Source of the DNA: Rachicladosporium sp. CCFEE 5018
Taxonomy: Eukaryota > Ascomycota > Dothideomycetes > Cladosporiales > Cladosporiaceae
Assembly (NCBI GenBank): GCA_002077045.2
Contig: KZ111146.1
Location: forward strand, 1,464,017 to 1,528,016
DNA length: 64,000 bases
Direction of reading: 5' to 3'
The notes beneath the pieces were generated by a model, which was not told where the DNA came from, did not search any database, and was given only the letters and a program-made list of their open reading frames with translations. A program made the translations under genes and the position numbers. This document shows positions 31,825 through 41,158 of the stretch, piece by piece; the first letter of the stretch is position 1; each line of letters begins with the position of its first letter.

Positions 31825-33011
31825 TTACGACTCAACCACCTTCTTCCCCACATATGACTTCTTGATCTCCTCGCAAACCGCAGCAGTAACTTCCTTCGTC
31901 CCCGCGGTGCCTCCTAGATCCCTCGTTACAACCTTCCTCTCACAAACATTCTCTACACACTCCAGTAACCGGTCGGCCGCTTCCTCCTCGCCGAGCCATC
32001 GCAACATCTCTGCAGCAGTCCAGAATGTACCGACCGGATTTGCAACACCCTTGCCCGTGATGTCAAAGGCGGATCCGTGAATGGGTTCGAACATACTCGG
32101 ATGTTCTCTCGTGGGGTCCAAATTCGACGTCGGTGCAATACCAATACTTCCTGCCAGGGCGGCCGCGAGATCAGACAGGATATCAGCGTGCAGATTGGTG
32201 GCGACAATCGTGTCCAGCGAATTAGGCTGCAACACCATCCGGCAGGTCATAGCACCCACCAACATCTTCTCGACCTTCACGTCCGGGAAGTCTTTCGCCA
32301 CGATACCCGCCACCTCATCCCACATCACCATGCCATTTCTCTGTGCGTTAGATTTCGTGACAACGGTGATGTGCTTCCTCGGCCGCTTCTGTGCGGTCTC
32401 GAACGCGAATCGGATGAGACGCTCGACGCAGTGCCGCGTGAAGATGGAAACTTCTGTGGCAGTTTCCCAGGGGAGTCCACGATGAGAGCGGCCGCCTTGG
32501 CCAGCATACTCGCCTTCGGAGTTTTCGCGGATGATGACCCAATCCAGATCGCCGGTTTTGGCGTTGCGGAGAGGAGAGGTGGTACCGCGGAGGATTTTAG
32601 TAGGTCGGACGTTGGCATACTGTTGGAAGGGCTGTGGGACTTTGTTAGTAATGGTCTTGTGAGTGGAGAGTCCGCTAAATCGAAGCTGTCAACACATACC
32701 TGACATATTGCTAGCCTCAACCCCCATAGGGAGAGGTGATCGGGCACATCAGGCGCTCCTACGGCTCCAAAGAAGATAGCGTCGTGTTTCTTAAGGCTAT
32801 CGAGACCGCCTTCGGGTATGTAGCTGCCAGTCTGCTTGTAGGTCTCGGAGCTCCAGTCATAGTCCTCGAATTCGATCTTATACGATCCAGACGCCTCGCT
32901 GAGGCATTTGAGCACTTCCACGCCAGCGCTGATGACTTCGGGTCCGATGCCATCGGCTGGGATGTTAGCTATTGAGTAGGTCTTGAGCTCTGAGACTGCG
33001 TGAGGAGACAT
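31825..33011 (-). CDS. Tartrate / D-malate dehydrogenase-like (isopropylmalate dehydrogenase superfamily)
   Basis: Two exons (33011-32700, 32631-31825; 68-nt intron GTATGT...CACAG) encode about 372 residues. It belongs to the beta-decarboxylating dehydrogenase superfamily (isocitrate, isopropylmalate, tartrate). The sequence looks closest to bacterial and fungal tartrate or D-malate dehydrogenases, which oxidise the acid with NAD+ and Mn2+ or Mg2+. Motifs include IPADGIGPEVISAGVEVL, FFGAVGAPDVPDHLSLWGLRL, IRENSEGEYAGQGG, ITVVTKSNAQRNG, TNLHADILSDLAAALAGS, and the NAD-binding block HGSAFDITGKGVANPVGT. The chosen ATG gives MSPHAVSELKTYSIA; an upstream in-frame ATG at 33068 would add 19 residues that do not look conserved. 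Substrate is inferred. Divergent from the zinc-cluster gene. Confidence 0.88.
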
Positions 33012-33275
33012 CTTGAACAGTGCGACGAGAGAAAGAGAGTGAGTATGGAAGTAGCAGCAGACCGGCAATACTCTAGAACATTACCTTCATCGTCATGCGG
33101 CTCATCAGCGAGCCTTATATCATCCCCACGCACAGTGAGCTAATGTGCAAAGCGAACACATGCCGCGCATCGAGCATCGAATTCTTCCCCTCGTCCTCGG
33201 CGGTTGGCGCCTTCCGTCTGCCAACGTCGTTTCTGTGCACCACACATTCGGACACACCTCGTCCGATGGACTGAC

Positions 33276-34441
33276 ATGACACCGAGTGCCAACATGCAGG
33301 CCATGGCAACGGAAGCTTTCGCGCAGCATCAACATAACGGTGGTAATGTGAGTGTGCATATGCCAATGCTTCTGACTGCGACGTGCTGACGAGAAGCTCC
33401 AGAATGGCGCCGGTGAGCTGAACCCGCTTTCTTGCGAGGTGTGTAGACGGCGGAAGACGAAGGTGAGTCGGTGCGATGCTTCTCCTTGTCGTTATCCGAC
33501 ATGACCATGCTCCGGTGCAGTGGAGTCAAGGCATCCACAGCAGCGGCATGCTGCTGTCGTGCAGCGTGTTACTGTCATCAACATGGACGGCCATCTTATG
33601 ATCCACACCCCAAAGCACAAGCGAGGCTTGGAGAGTGCAGCACTCGTCTCGAGCGCTACCAACGATCGTAACACCCATCTTGCAAACAGTGGACTGACAG
33701 CGTGTGTAGTGCGACAGAAGACTGTATGCAAACATCCAGGTGATCTGATACCATCATCGGACTAATCCAAGCAGACCATCATGTACACATTGTATCGATG
33801 CCCGAGTAGACTGTCACTACCCCGAGGCACGGCAACGCGGACCTCAAGTAGGCTATTTATCGATCCTTGAAGGCCGATTGGTTGCTACAGAAGTGGCACT
33901 CTACCAGACACTGGCTCGACTTCACGGATCCGATGGCCTTCCCGGTCAGTCGAACGATGACTTGGCCATCTCATTGCAGAAGAAATACGTAGACATGCCC
34001 TACTCAGCCAAGACCGCAGAGTGGAATCATCAGCCGCTCAATGGGGACCAAGCACTGTCACGATGGTGGCTAGATCGGCGGCAGATGTTCGAGAACCAGC
34101 AAGCAGCACCGACGCAGCACGAGAGCAACGAACGACCACGGCCAGCCAGCAAATCACGCAGTAGTGGCCATGGCGACATGGCAGCGCCAACTTGGACCTC
34201 CCCACCTGTGGCCGCATCACCGGATTCGCAGAAGCGTCGAGCACCCAGCCTCTCGTCCATACAGACTGTCGACACCGGCGAAGGAGGACTACGCAACATG
34301 TACGGTGCATCCACATCCAACTCAGCACCAGTAGCACACATGTCGGGCTCGCCAGCTTTCAACGGCCGGCAGTCGATAAGCAACATCGATCCGGCTTTGG
34401 CTGCGCATCTGGGTCCCGAGCAATCGAGGAAGTACTTCTAA
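33276..34441 (+). CDS. Zn(II)2Cys6 transcription factor with a 14-nt exon
   Basis: Four exons: 33276-33347, 33403-33462, 33710-33723 and 33775-34441, about 270 residues. After splicing the zinc cluster is perfect: C35-x2-C38-x6-C45-x6-C52-x2-C55-x6-C62, with CEVCRRRKTK from exon 2, CDRR plus part of a Leu codon from the 14-nt exon 3, and PSCTHC in exon 4. This binuclear cluster binds DNA in fungal regulators. The rest (GYLSILEGRLVATEVALYQTL, then a Ser/Pro/Gln-rich tail) lacks the long middle-homology domain of many family members, so the protein is short. Exon 3 is flanked by GTGTGTAG and GTATGC. Targets are unknown. The neighbouring dehydrogenase gene shares the 264-bp divergent promoter, so local regulation is possible but unproven. 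Confidence 0.82.
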
Positions 34442-34756
34442 AGTGCGCACTTCACGCGACCCAATCTATCGCTCACACTGGCGAAGGCAAACTGAAAACC
34501 ACTCTTGACCGCGGCAAACCGTGGCTAACGAGACTGGTAGTTCCACCGTTTCGTATCCATCGCAATCGCGGGGAACTGTGGGGATTCTGGCCGATGCGCG
34601 AGCAAGACTGACATCATCGTCGGATGGGCATTCGAGATTCCGATGGAGGCGAATCTCGACACCTTTCGAAGCTTCAGAACATATCAAAACACACACCATC
34701 TATCACAATTGGAACCTCCACCTCCATCCGACAACTCCACTCCCTCACAGCCCACA
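34442..34756. other. Intergenic region between two plus-strand genes
   Basis: About 315 bp between the zinc-cluster gene and the CsbD-like gene. It should carry a terminator and a promoter. Nothing specific is seen. Confidence 0.4.
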
Positions 34757-35093
34757 ATGTCCTCCGACTCCAGCTCCCAAAAGCCCTCTCTAATCGGCGG
34801 CCACGCCCAGTACGTCAAGGGCGCTGCAGAGGTATGCCGTAATCTTGCCTCCTCTCAACGGCACACTCTAACGATCTCTGTACAAACAGTCCGTCATCGG
34901 ATCCGTAACAGGCGCCACTTCTTGGCAGTCATCCGCGGAGACCGACAAGAACGCAGGCATCGAGGCCATGAAGTCCGCGTCTGCGAACAGAGATCCGGCA
35001 AAGGATGGGTACGGCAAAGTCGAGGAACTGGCAGGCAGGGTTGCAGGTTGTGAGGGCATGGAGAAGGAGGGAGCAGTGAGTAAGGAGACGTGA
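34757..35093 (+). CDS. Small CsbD-like stress protein
   Basis: Two exons (34757-34831, 34890-35093; 58-nt intron) encode about 92 residues. The sequence is hydrophilic, with the pattern seen in fungal CsbD-like small stress proteins: GGHAQYVKGAAESVIGSVTG near the start, then WQSSAETDKNAGIEAMKSA and GYGKVEELAGRVAGCEGMEK. Such proteins are often strongly induced by stress or in stationary phase. One fungal relative was described as binding cruciform DNA, but the biochemical role is not settled. There is no signal peptide or membrane segment. A GTGAGT at the very end of the frame (VSKET) could be an additional donor, so the last few residues are uncertain. Confidence 0.8.
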
Positions 35094-35699
35094 GGGAGCT
35101 GGTCTTTCGCTCCTCCCGAGATGTTGACTGTCGGTCTAACTCTCCGGATCCGCTTAGCGTAGCGGCTGCAGCGGTGTTAGACGAGTGAGGAACTTTATCG
35201 ATCGAGGCTCGCAGGGCATGCAAATTAGACAGCGCTTGAAAGTCTACAATCGCTTCTCCCAAAGTCCGAACCCAGATTAATGCTCCTATCGGCTCGCCCA
35301 CGACAGTGAGAAGTCATACTGCGGTGTCTGTGAGACCCTCTAGTGCAGGGTGAAGACATCTGGAAAGTTCGCTGTCTCTCGGTGACATCGAACAAGAGGC
35401 TCACTGTCGCGAGTCTGCTCCCAGCAGCACTGGCAAATTCTCAGACCAGCGGAGAAGCAAAGGTATCACAATAATACAAGAAGTCCAGGTCTATCTTATC
35501 GTACAAAGTTCTCACGCTCTCGGGCGTCTTTTCGGTACCCAGATGTTCAAATGCAGTCAGCAAATCCAACGCCGTAGGATCTATGTTATGTCCTAGTGTA
35601 CGCCTGCTCTTCCATTATGCCTCGCAAGACGCCTAGGTATGCCCCCTGGACTCTTGAGTCCCGTGTATATCACTTAAACCTCCGCCCCCTGCGGTCGTG
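35094..35699. other. Convergent intergenic region
   Basis: About 600 bp between the 3' ends of the CsbD-like gene and the coiled-coil gene. Only short chance frames. No repeats or RNA genes recognised. Confidence 0.4.
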
Positions 35700-38468
35700 C
35701 TATTCTCGCTCTGCTCTCAGCGACTCGATCGCTGCGAGACGTGCCTGTACACGTGCAACGACGTCTTGAGCCTCACCCTCGGCTTCTCGAACCGCAATCT
35801 CGAGTTCGCGGACTCTCTCCTTGAGACCGCGCATGTCCGATTTCTCACTTAGGCCGGCTTGATCAACCCCAAGCCTAGGTGATTTTTTGATGAGAGGGCT
35901 TGTCGTTTGCGGAGAAGGCGTAGGTGCGGCCAGTCGTTGAAGTCGATGCGAGGCCGCCTCATCAATGCGGCGAGTCTCGGTTTCGTGAACCGCAAGCTTG
36001 ATTTCGGAGAATTGCTGCGCAGTCAAGAGCTCGTCCTCCAGGGCGTGTAAACGTGATTGCGTCTTGGCGATCGCGCTTGTAGAGGCTAATTGCTCGGCTT
36101 CGCCGGCTTCGATGGCAGCTTGTAAGCGAGAGACACGCGCAGGGGCGAGGTCTTCGTCTTCGAGAAGAGTCCGCAGACCTTGGGTTTCTTGCGCGGCTCG
36201 GTCAAGATCCATCTTCACGCCACCTAGACCGCGCTCATACTGCCACTTGGACTCCAGCGCGTCCTCAGTCCGCTTGCGCAGCGACGTGACCTCCTCCTTG
36301 AGGTACGAGACCTCGCGTCTATAATGACTCCTCTTCGGCGCCGAAATCCTCACGCCCTTCCCTGCCGGCAGTTGTGCGGCAGCCAGCTTCTTGATCGCCC
36401 TCTCATGATCGCGCTGCTGCTTCTCATACCGATTGATCAGCAGCTTCAGCGCCTTATGCAGTGCATCCCGCTGGTCCTCAATCTCCTTCTGAGCCTCAAG
36501 ACCAAGCGGCCCAGCCGAGTGCACCCCACCAGCACTGACAGAACCAGAGCGCGCCTTACCGCCCTCGCGGTCCTTGATAGAGCCTGAGCGGGTGAGAGAG
36601 CCTCCGCGTTTACTACCACTGCGGGCCAGGGATCCGGAGCGATTAAGGCCGAATCCTGTAGGGGAAGAGGCGAAGTCGGAAGACTCTTCCGCGATACTGT
36701 GGAAAGATGTTGAGAGGCCAATGCTTCTTTGAGACTCGTGAGTCTCGCGAAGGGCGTGGAGTTCCTGCTGTAGGCGTGTGTTCTCATACATCAGTGCCTG
36801 CGTGTCTGCTGCCTCTGCTTCGAGACCTTCGACGCGGCTCTTCAGCTGCGGCACGAGCTCATCTCGTAAGTTATCGCGCTCATTGCGGTGTTGCTCCAGC
36901 TCGTCGCGAGTGGCGCTGTACAGATCCTCAATGCCATTCCGAGCTTCCTTCTCTTGCCCAAGACGTCTCTTAGTCTCGTCTAGCGTGGACTCGAGATCAC
37001 CAAGCCGGTTGTCCGTGTACGAGCGCTCTTCATCGTGCAGCGATCGCTCGTGAAGCCGCTCTTCCAGGCTCTGCGCGTACTGTTCTACCTCTCTCCTTCG
37101 CATACTTTCGGCTTGCAGTCTTTGAGCGCTCTCAGCTTGCATCACGGCCCTGTCTTGCTCTGCTTTCCGTCGTAGTCGCTCAAGCGATTCGATCTTTGCC
37201 TCTGGGTCAGCGACTGGGTACTTGGTCGAGCTTGTACCGGAGTCCGAGAAGTAATCACTAGTTCGACGTCCCTGATCCGGCAGACTCGGCATCTCCAACT
37301 TCAGCCGCTCCAATTCATCCTCCAGCTCCATCTCCCTCCTTATCGAATTCGCCAGCTCCTCACTAATGTGCGTAAGCTCCTGCTCCAGCTCTTGCACCTG
37401 TTCCTGCATATCTGCAGCGCCGTGCATACTCGGCGTTCCAAGACGACCATAGTCCGCTGAACCGCGAGCATTCGCCTTCTGTACGTCCAGCGCAGGTGGC
37501 GTGAGCCTTGCGGAGCCATTCTGGTGGTCCATGAGTGAAGGCTTTCTCAGGTGAGGCGAGGGCGCAGGCGAGAGCGAGCGGTCTGAGAATGTCGTGGTAG
37601 GCGACTCGGTCCCGCTCTTCTGTGGCGAAGACTTCCAGCCGAATAACGCTCCCAGGCCTTTTTGCGTGTATGACACTGACTTCTGATGTTGCTGGGAGTT
37701 TCGCGACCCTATGGACTCTTCGAAAAGTTCTCTTTGGATGCCATTGTAGTTCAATGTCATAGACGGCGCTTGCTGGTGATTTCCCATCGACTGCGGCCGA
37801 GCTGAATACTGAGAGCCGGAGCTCAGACTTGAGATCGACTGCTTTGGCGCATGTGATGTGGTCTGCTCTTCAGCATACTTCGCGTATACAGGTATGCTGG
37901 AGCGCCGCAAAATGCGCTGTGGTGATGCAGGCTCTCCGCTGTCCAGCATGCGGGAGTCTATCGACACACCCCGAGAGTGTGCTTTGGCGGGGAACGAGGA
38001 CCGATGCAGCGAACCCCTCTTGGACCCAAGCGTATCCGGCGGCGACGGCACGCCTGACACTCCACCCGAGTACAACGGCAGCTCACTATCCAAGCTAAGC
38101 GGTCTTGAGATCGGCTCGGTAAGCCGCGGTGAAGACTGCTCGACAGCCGAAAAAGAGATCGGACGCGGCGAATTGAGGAATGCAGCGGGATGCCGATGGG
38201 TCGGTATACTCGCGGCCTGCGACCGGAACGCGGAGAATGAAGGGACTGTGATGTTCGCGAGTGACGACTGTTTCCTGACCGCGCTGAGGGGCTGTACGCG
38301 ATGGGAAGCCAAAGGGAGGGTCTGGTGCTGCGGTAGCTGGTCGTGCTGCTGGTGATCGTCGTCGAGGTAGTAGGCGTCAGCAGCGGTAGAGGAGTCGGTG
38401 GGGGTAAGGTCGTCGGCGGTGTAGGTGTAGTAGTCGTCTGCGAGAGACGAGGAGGTAGAGTGGACCAT
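35700..38468 (-). CDS. Long coiled-coil protein with disordered N terminus
   Basis: A single-exon gene of 922 residues. Residues 1 to about 340 are disordered and rich in Ser, Pro and Gln with many potential phosphorylation sites (for example RRSSIP, RGVSIDSR). From about 350 onward the protein is mostly coiled coil, with heptad-rich Glu/Leu/Arg segments (QEQVQELEQELTHISEELAN). A conserved-looking stretch includes INRYEKQQRDHERAIKKLA and YRREVSYLKEEVTSLRKRTE. Near residue 640 a Ser/Gly/Arg linker (LARSGSKRGGSLTRSGS) interrupts the coils. There is no motor or membrane domain. Similar fungal proteins carry loose labels such as M-protein repeat or transport-protein-like. A cytoskeletal or scaffold role is plausible but unsupported here. 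Confidence 0.8.
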   Translation of the reverse strand: MVHSTSSSLADDYYTYTADDLTPTDSSTAADAYYLDDDHQQHDQLPQHQTLPLASHRVQPLSAVRKQSSLANITVPSFSAFRSQAASIPTHRHPAAFLNSPRPISFSAVEQSSPRLTEPISRPLSLDSELPLYSGGVSGVPSPPDTLGSKRGSLHRSSFPAKAHSRGVSIDSRMLDSGEPASPQRILRRSSIPVYAKYAEEQTTSHAPKQSISSLSSGSQYSARPQSMGNHQQAPSMTLNYNGIQRELFEESIGSRNSQQHQKSVSYTQKGLGALFGWKSSPQKSGTESPTTTFSDRSLSPAPSPHLRKPSLMDHQNGSARLTPPALDVQKANARGSADYGRLGTPSMHGAADMQEQVQELEQELTHISEELANSIRREMELEDELERLKLEMPSLPDQGRRTSDYFSDSGTSSTKYPVADPEAKIESLERLRRKAEQDRAVMQAESAQRLQAESMRRREVEQYAQSLEERLHERSLHDEERSYTDNRLGDLESTLDETKRRLGQEKEARNGIEDLYSATRDELEQHRNERDNLRDELVPQLKSRVEGLEAEAADTQALMYENTRLQQELHALRETHESQRSIGLSTSFHSIAEESSDFASSPTGFGLNRSGSLARSGSKRGGSLTRSGSIKDREGGKARSGSVSAGGVHSAGPLGLEAQKEIEDQRDALHKALKLLINRYEKQQRDHERAIKKLAAAQLPAGKGVRISAPKRSHYRREVSYLKEEVTSLRKRTEDALESKWQYERGLGGVKMDLDRAAQETQGLRTLLEDEDLAPARVSRLQAAIEAGEAEQLASTSAIAKTQSRLHALEDELLTAQQFSEIKLAVHETETRRIDEAASHRLQRLAAPTPSPQTTSPLIKKSPRLGVDQAGLSEKSDMRGLKERVRELEIAVREAEGEAQDVVARVQARLAAIESLRAERE

Positions 38469-39670
38469 CGGGCGATGAGGGGAGGTGAGATGGCTAGCAA
38501 CTCGGGTAGATGCGACAGTAGCACGTGAGAAGCTCCTAGCAGCAACGGCGTGTTGGAAAGTCTCTCGCGAGAGCCACTACCGTACGCGCCTGTGTATTTC
38601 GAGCCAGTCAGTGGTGAGGGTCGCCTATCGTCTGCAACGCTACGTCGCGTCCAACGCGACAGCAGGAGATATCGCTAGACTTGGAGCACTCGCTGTGCTC
38701 CCTTCGCTTGCGCGACTGGCACCACACGCGCGACTTCACAGCAGACCGGCATATGACTTGGTCTCTGCAGAGGGTGCGAAGTCCAGAAGCGGTAAGATGA
38801 ACGACCGCTAACCGGCGCCAGTTGGCGCAATTTGGCGCACAACGCTCGGGCGCTGTCTCTGGAGACTTGAGCCAGTGCTTGTAGGGGATTGGATGGCGTG
38901 TGCGCGATGCGAGCTGACTCGTGTTGGTGTTGTCGGTGAGGGAGGCGGACGGTGCAACTGGATAGAGCGGAAGTGTCGCGATAATGACAGGCTGGAGGCT
39001 GGGAGAGGATGAGGTCTACACTGTCCAGTCACCTGGTGCAGCACTCTACGCGTTTAATGTATGCGCTTGGGGGAAACAATGGCGTGGACTGCTGCAGCCA
39101 GTAGGGAGTCGGCAGCGATCCGACGGGAGGCGCCTGCAAGGACCCGGCAAATCAGCTGGCTATGCGCATGCCAAACTACACTGTCCGAACAACTCCATCA
39201 TCTGATTCCCTTGCCACACAGCATTGTTGCCCCCATCGCAGATCGCAGATACACATTACCATGGTCATTATTGTTCCCTCCCACCGCCACAGCTTGCATC
39301 GCGCGCAGGGACACACGCGCAGGGGCATGCACACAAGAGGGACTGTGGGGAAGACGATCCACCATTGACAGCTCCCTCGATCAGGCTTTCCTGGGCAAAA
39401 GAGACATGTTCACTTTACGCCTCAGGCAGGCGAACAGGCTGGACGGAGAGCTACCTGCGACAATGTCCAAGTCTCGCTAACGACATGAGTGAGTACACAG
39501 TGCTTCGCGATCGCATTTCGATGGCCGAGGTCAACCACTCCGTAGATCCCTACGTCACACTCTCTCGAAGCCGCACGCAGGACGGCAGTCGAAAGAACCG
39601 CAATAGTGAGTCTATCTCTACGCGTATCTTCAACTTCCTACTTTCCCATCTTTCTCAAACTAAATTCACA
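38469..39670. other. Divergent promoter region
   Basis: About 1.2 kb between the coiled-coil gene (minus) and the aldo-keto reductase gene (plus). It contains the regularly spaced GGCGC boxes at 38814-38838. The plus frame of the aldo-keto reductase stays open upstream to 39224, but that stretch is not family-like. Confidence 0.45.
38814..38838. promoter_or_regulatory. Three GGCGC boxes at exact 10-bp spacing
   Basis: GGCGC cores begin at 38814, 38824 and 38834. The third is TTTGGCGC, identical to the E2F-type core, and the second is TTGGCGC. Spacing of exactly one helical turn would put all three on the same DNA face. The element lies 346 bp upstream of the coiled-coil gene start. Binding by a fungal MBF/E2F-like or other factor is inference. 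Confidence 0.45.
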
Positions 39671-40790
39671 ATGCTCTCCCGCGCCTCCTCCCGCGTTGCC
39701 CAAATGTCCTCTCACCTTCCTTCCACCTCGCGCCTGGCGTCCACATACTCTGGTACAAGTCATACCTTGAATGCCGGCGCACCCATCCCAGCCCTTGGCT
39801 TCGGCACCTGGCAAGACAAAGACGCACAGGAGCCCGCCGTGCTCGCAGCTTTGAAAGCTGGCTATCGACATATCGATACCGCAGCGATCTACGGCACTGA
39901 GCCCGCCGTAGGCTCTGCCATCAAAAAGTCCGGCGTTCCGCGAGAAGAGATCTACCTCGTTACCAAGCTATGGAACAACTCGCACCACCCTGAGGATGTC
40001 GAGAAGGCTCTCGATAAGAGTCTAGCGGACTTGGGCACGGATTATGTGGACCTGTATCTCATGCACTGGCCGAGTCCGTTTGCGAGAGGAAGCTCCATGT
40101 TCCCCAAGGACAAGGACGGGAAGGTGAAGGTTGGAGAGAGCGATTACGTGGAGACTTATAAGGCCATGGAGGCTGTGCATAAGAAGGGCAAGGCAAGGGC
40201 GATTGGAATCTCGAATTTCAGTCAGAAGGAAGTGGAGAGGCTGCTGAAGGAGACGAGTGTGGTGAGTTTGAGGCTGGAATTCTCCAGTACTGAAAATTGT
40301 CGTGCTGATATAGGTTAGGTCCCGGCTGCGCACCAGCTAGAGTGCCATCCCTACCTACAACAAGCTGGCTTCCAGGCGTTCCATGACAAGCACGGCATTC
40401 ATGTCACGCAGTACTCGCCTTTCGTGCGTCCACTCCCAAAGCTCCACTCACTGCACCCAAGCTAACACGATCCAGGGCAACCAAAACACAATCTACTCCT
40501 CAGGCCAGAACATGCCGAAGCTGATCGACGACCCAGTCCTCGCAGAAATCGGCCAAAAGTACGGAAAGAGCGGAGCACAAACAGCACTGGCCTGGGGCAT
40601 CGCTCACGGCCGCTCCGTGATCCCCAAGAGCAAGACCGAGAGCCGAATCATCGATAATCTGGGGGGCGACTTCAAGCTGGAGAAGGCGGATGTGGAGAAG
40701 ATTGACGCGCTGGACAAGAAGATCAGATTCAATGATCCGAGTGACAACTTTGGGTGGAAGTTTTATGAGGGCTTGGATGGGAAGCAGTGA
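39671..40790 (+). CDS. Aldo-keto reductase
   Basis: Three exons (39671-40261, 40319-40423, 40476-40790; introns 57 and 52 nt) encode about 336 residues. The catalytic tetrad is visible: D69 and Y74 in HIDTAAIYG, K99 in LVTKLWN, and H132 in YLMHWPSPF. The NADPH-binding C-terminal part is also present (SVIPKSKTESRI). This is the ordinary NADPH-dependent AKR fold reducing aldehydes or ketones; related fungal enzymes are glycerol dehydrogenases or xylose/aldose reductases. The first 30 residues (MLSRASSRVAQ ... RLASTY) are Arg/Ser-rich and lack acids, like a mitochondrial presequence. A second start at Met12 would give a cytosolic form. Substrate unknown. Confidence 0.9.
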
Positions 40791-41158
40791 GTGAGTAGTT
40801 GGCTGTTGTGGCTCTTGTGCGTCACGCACATGCCACATGTGTCATGAATGCCGCGCAGGACCTTGCTACGGCGACGAGAGAGGGCTTCATGACGGTGGAT
40901 CATCAGCAGCGACCTGTGATTCTCGGGCGGACGTACATTGCGGATTTGGTCTTTTACGATGCGTCACCATCGGCGAGAGGCAGTCCGGGTCTGGGGATTA
41001 GCGAAGGTGACTGGTTCCCCTGGAGATGCGCGAAGGAAAATTGTAGGATACACGTGTCCATACACTTTCACACCTGTGCCTATTTCGAAATTCAAAAGCA
41101 CAGCGTGAACAGGGGAAAGGATCTAGAGTCTATGGCAGCTGATCTACAACGCGTGTAT
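40791..41158. other. Convergent intergenic region
   Basis: About 370 bp between the aldo-keto reductase gene and the surface-protein gene. Nothing specific was recognised. Confidence 0.4.

Noticed and set aside
39224..39670. N-terminal extension of the aldo-keto reductase by about 149 codons
   Set aside because: The frame is open but not family-like, and a good ATG with a presequence-like start lies at 39671.
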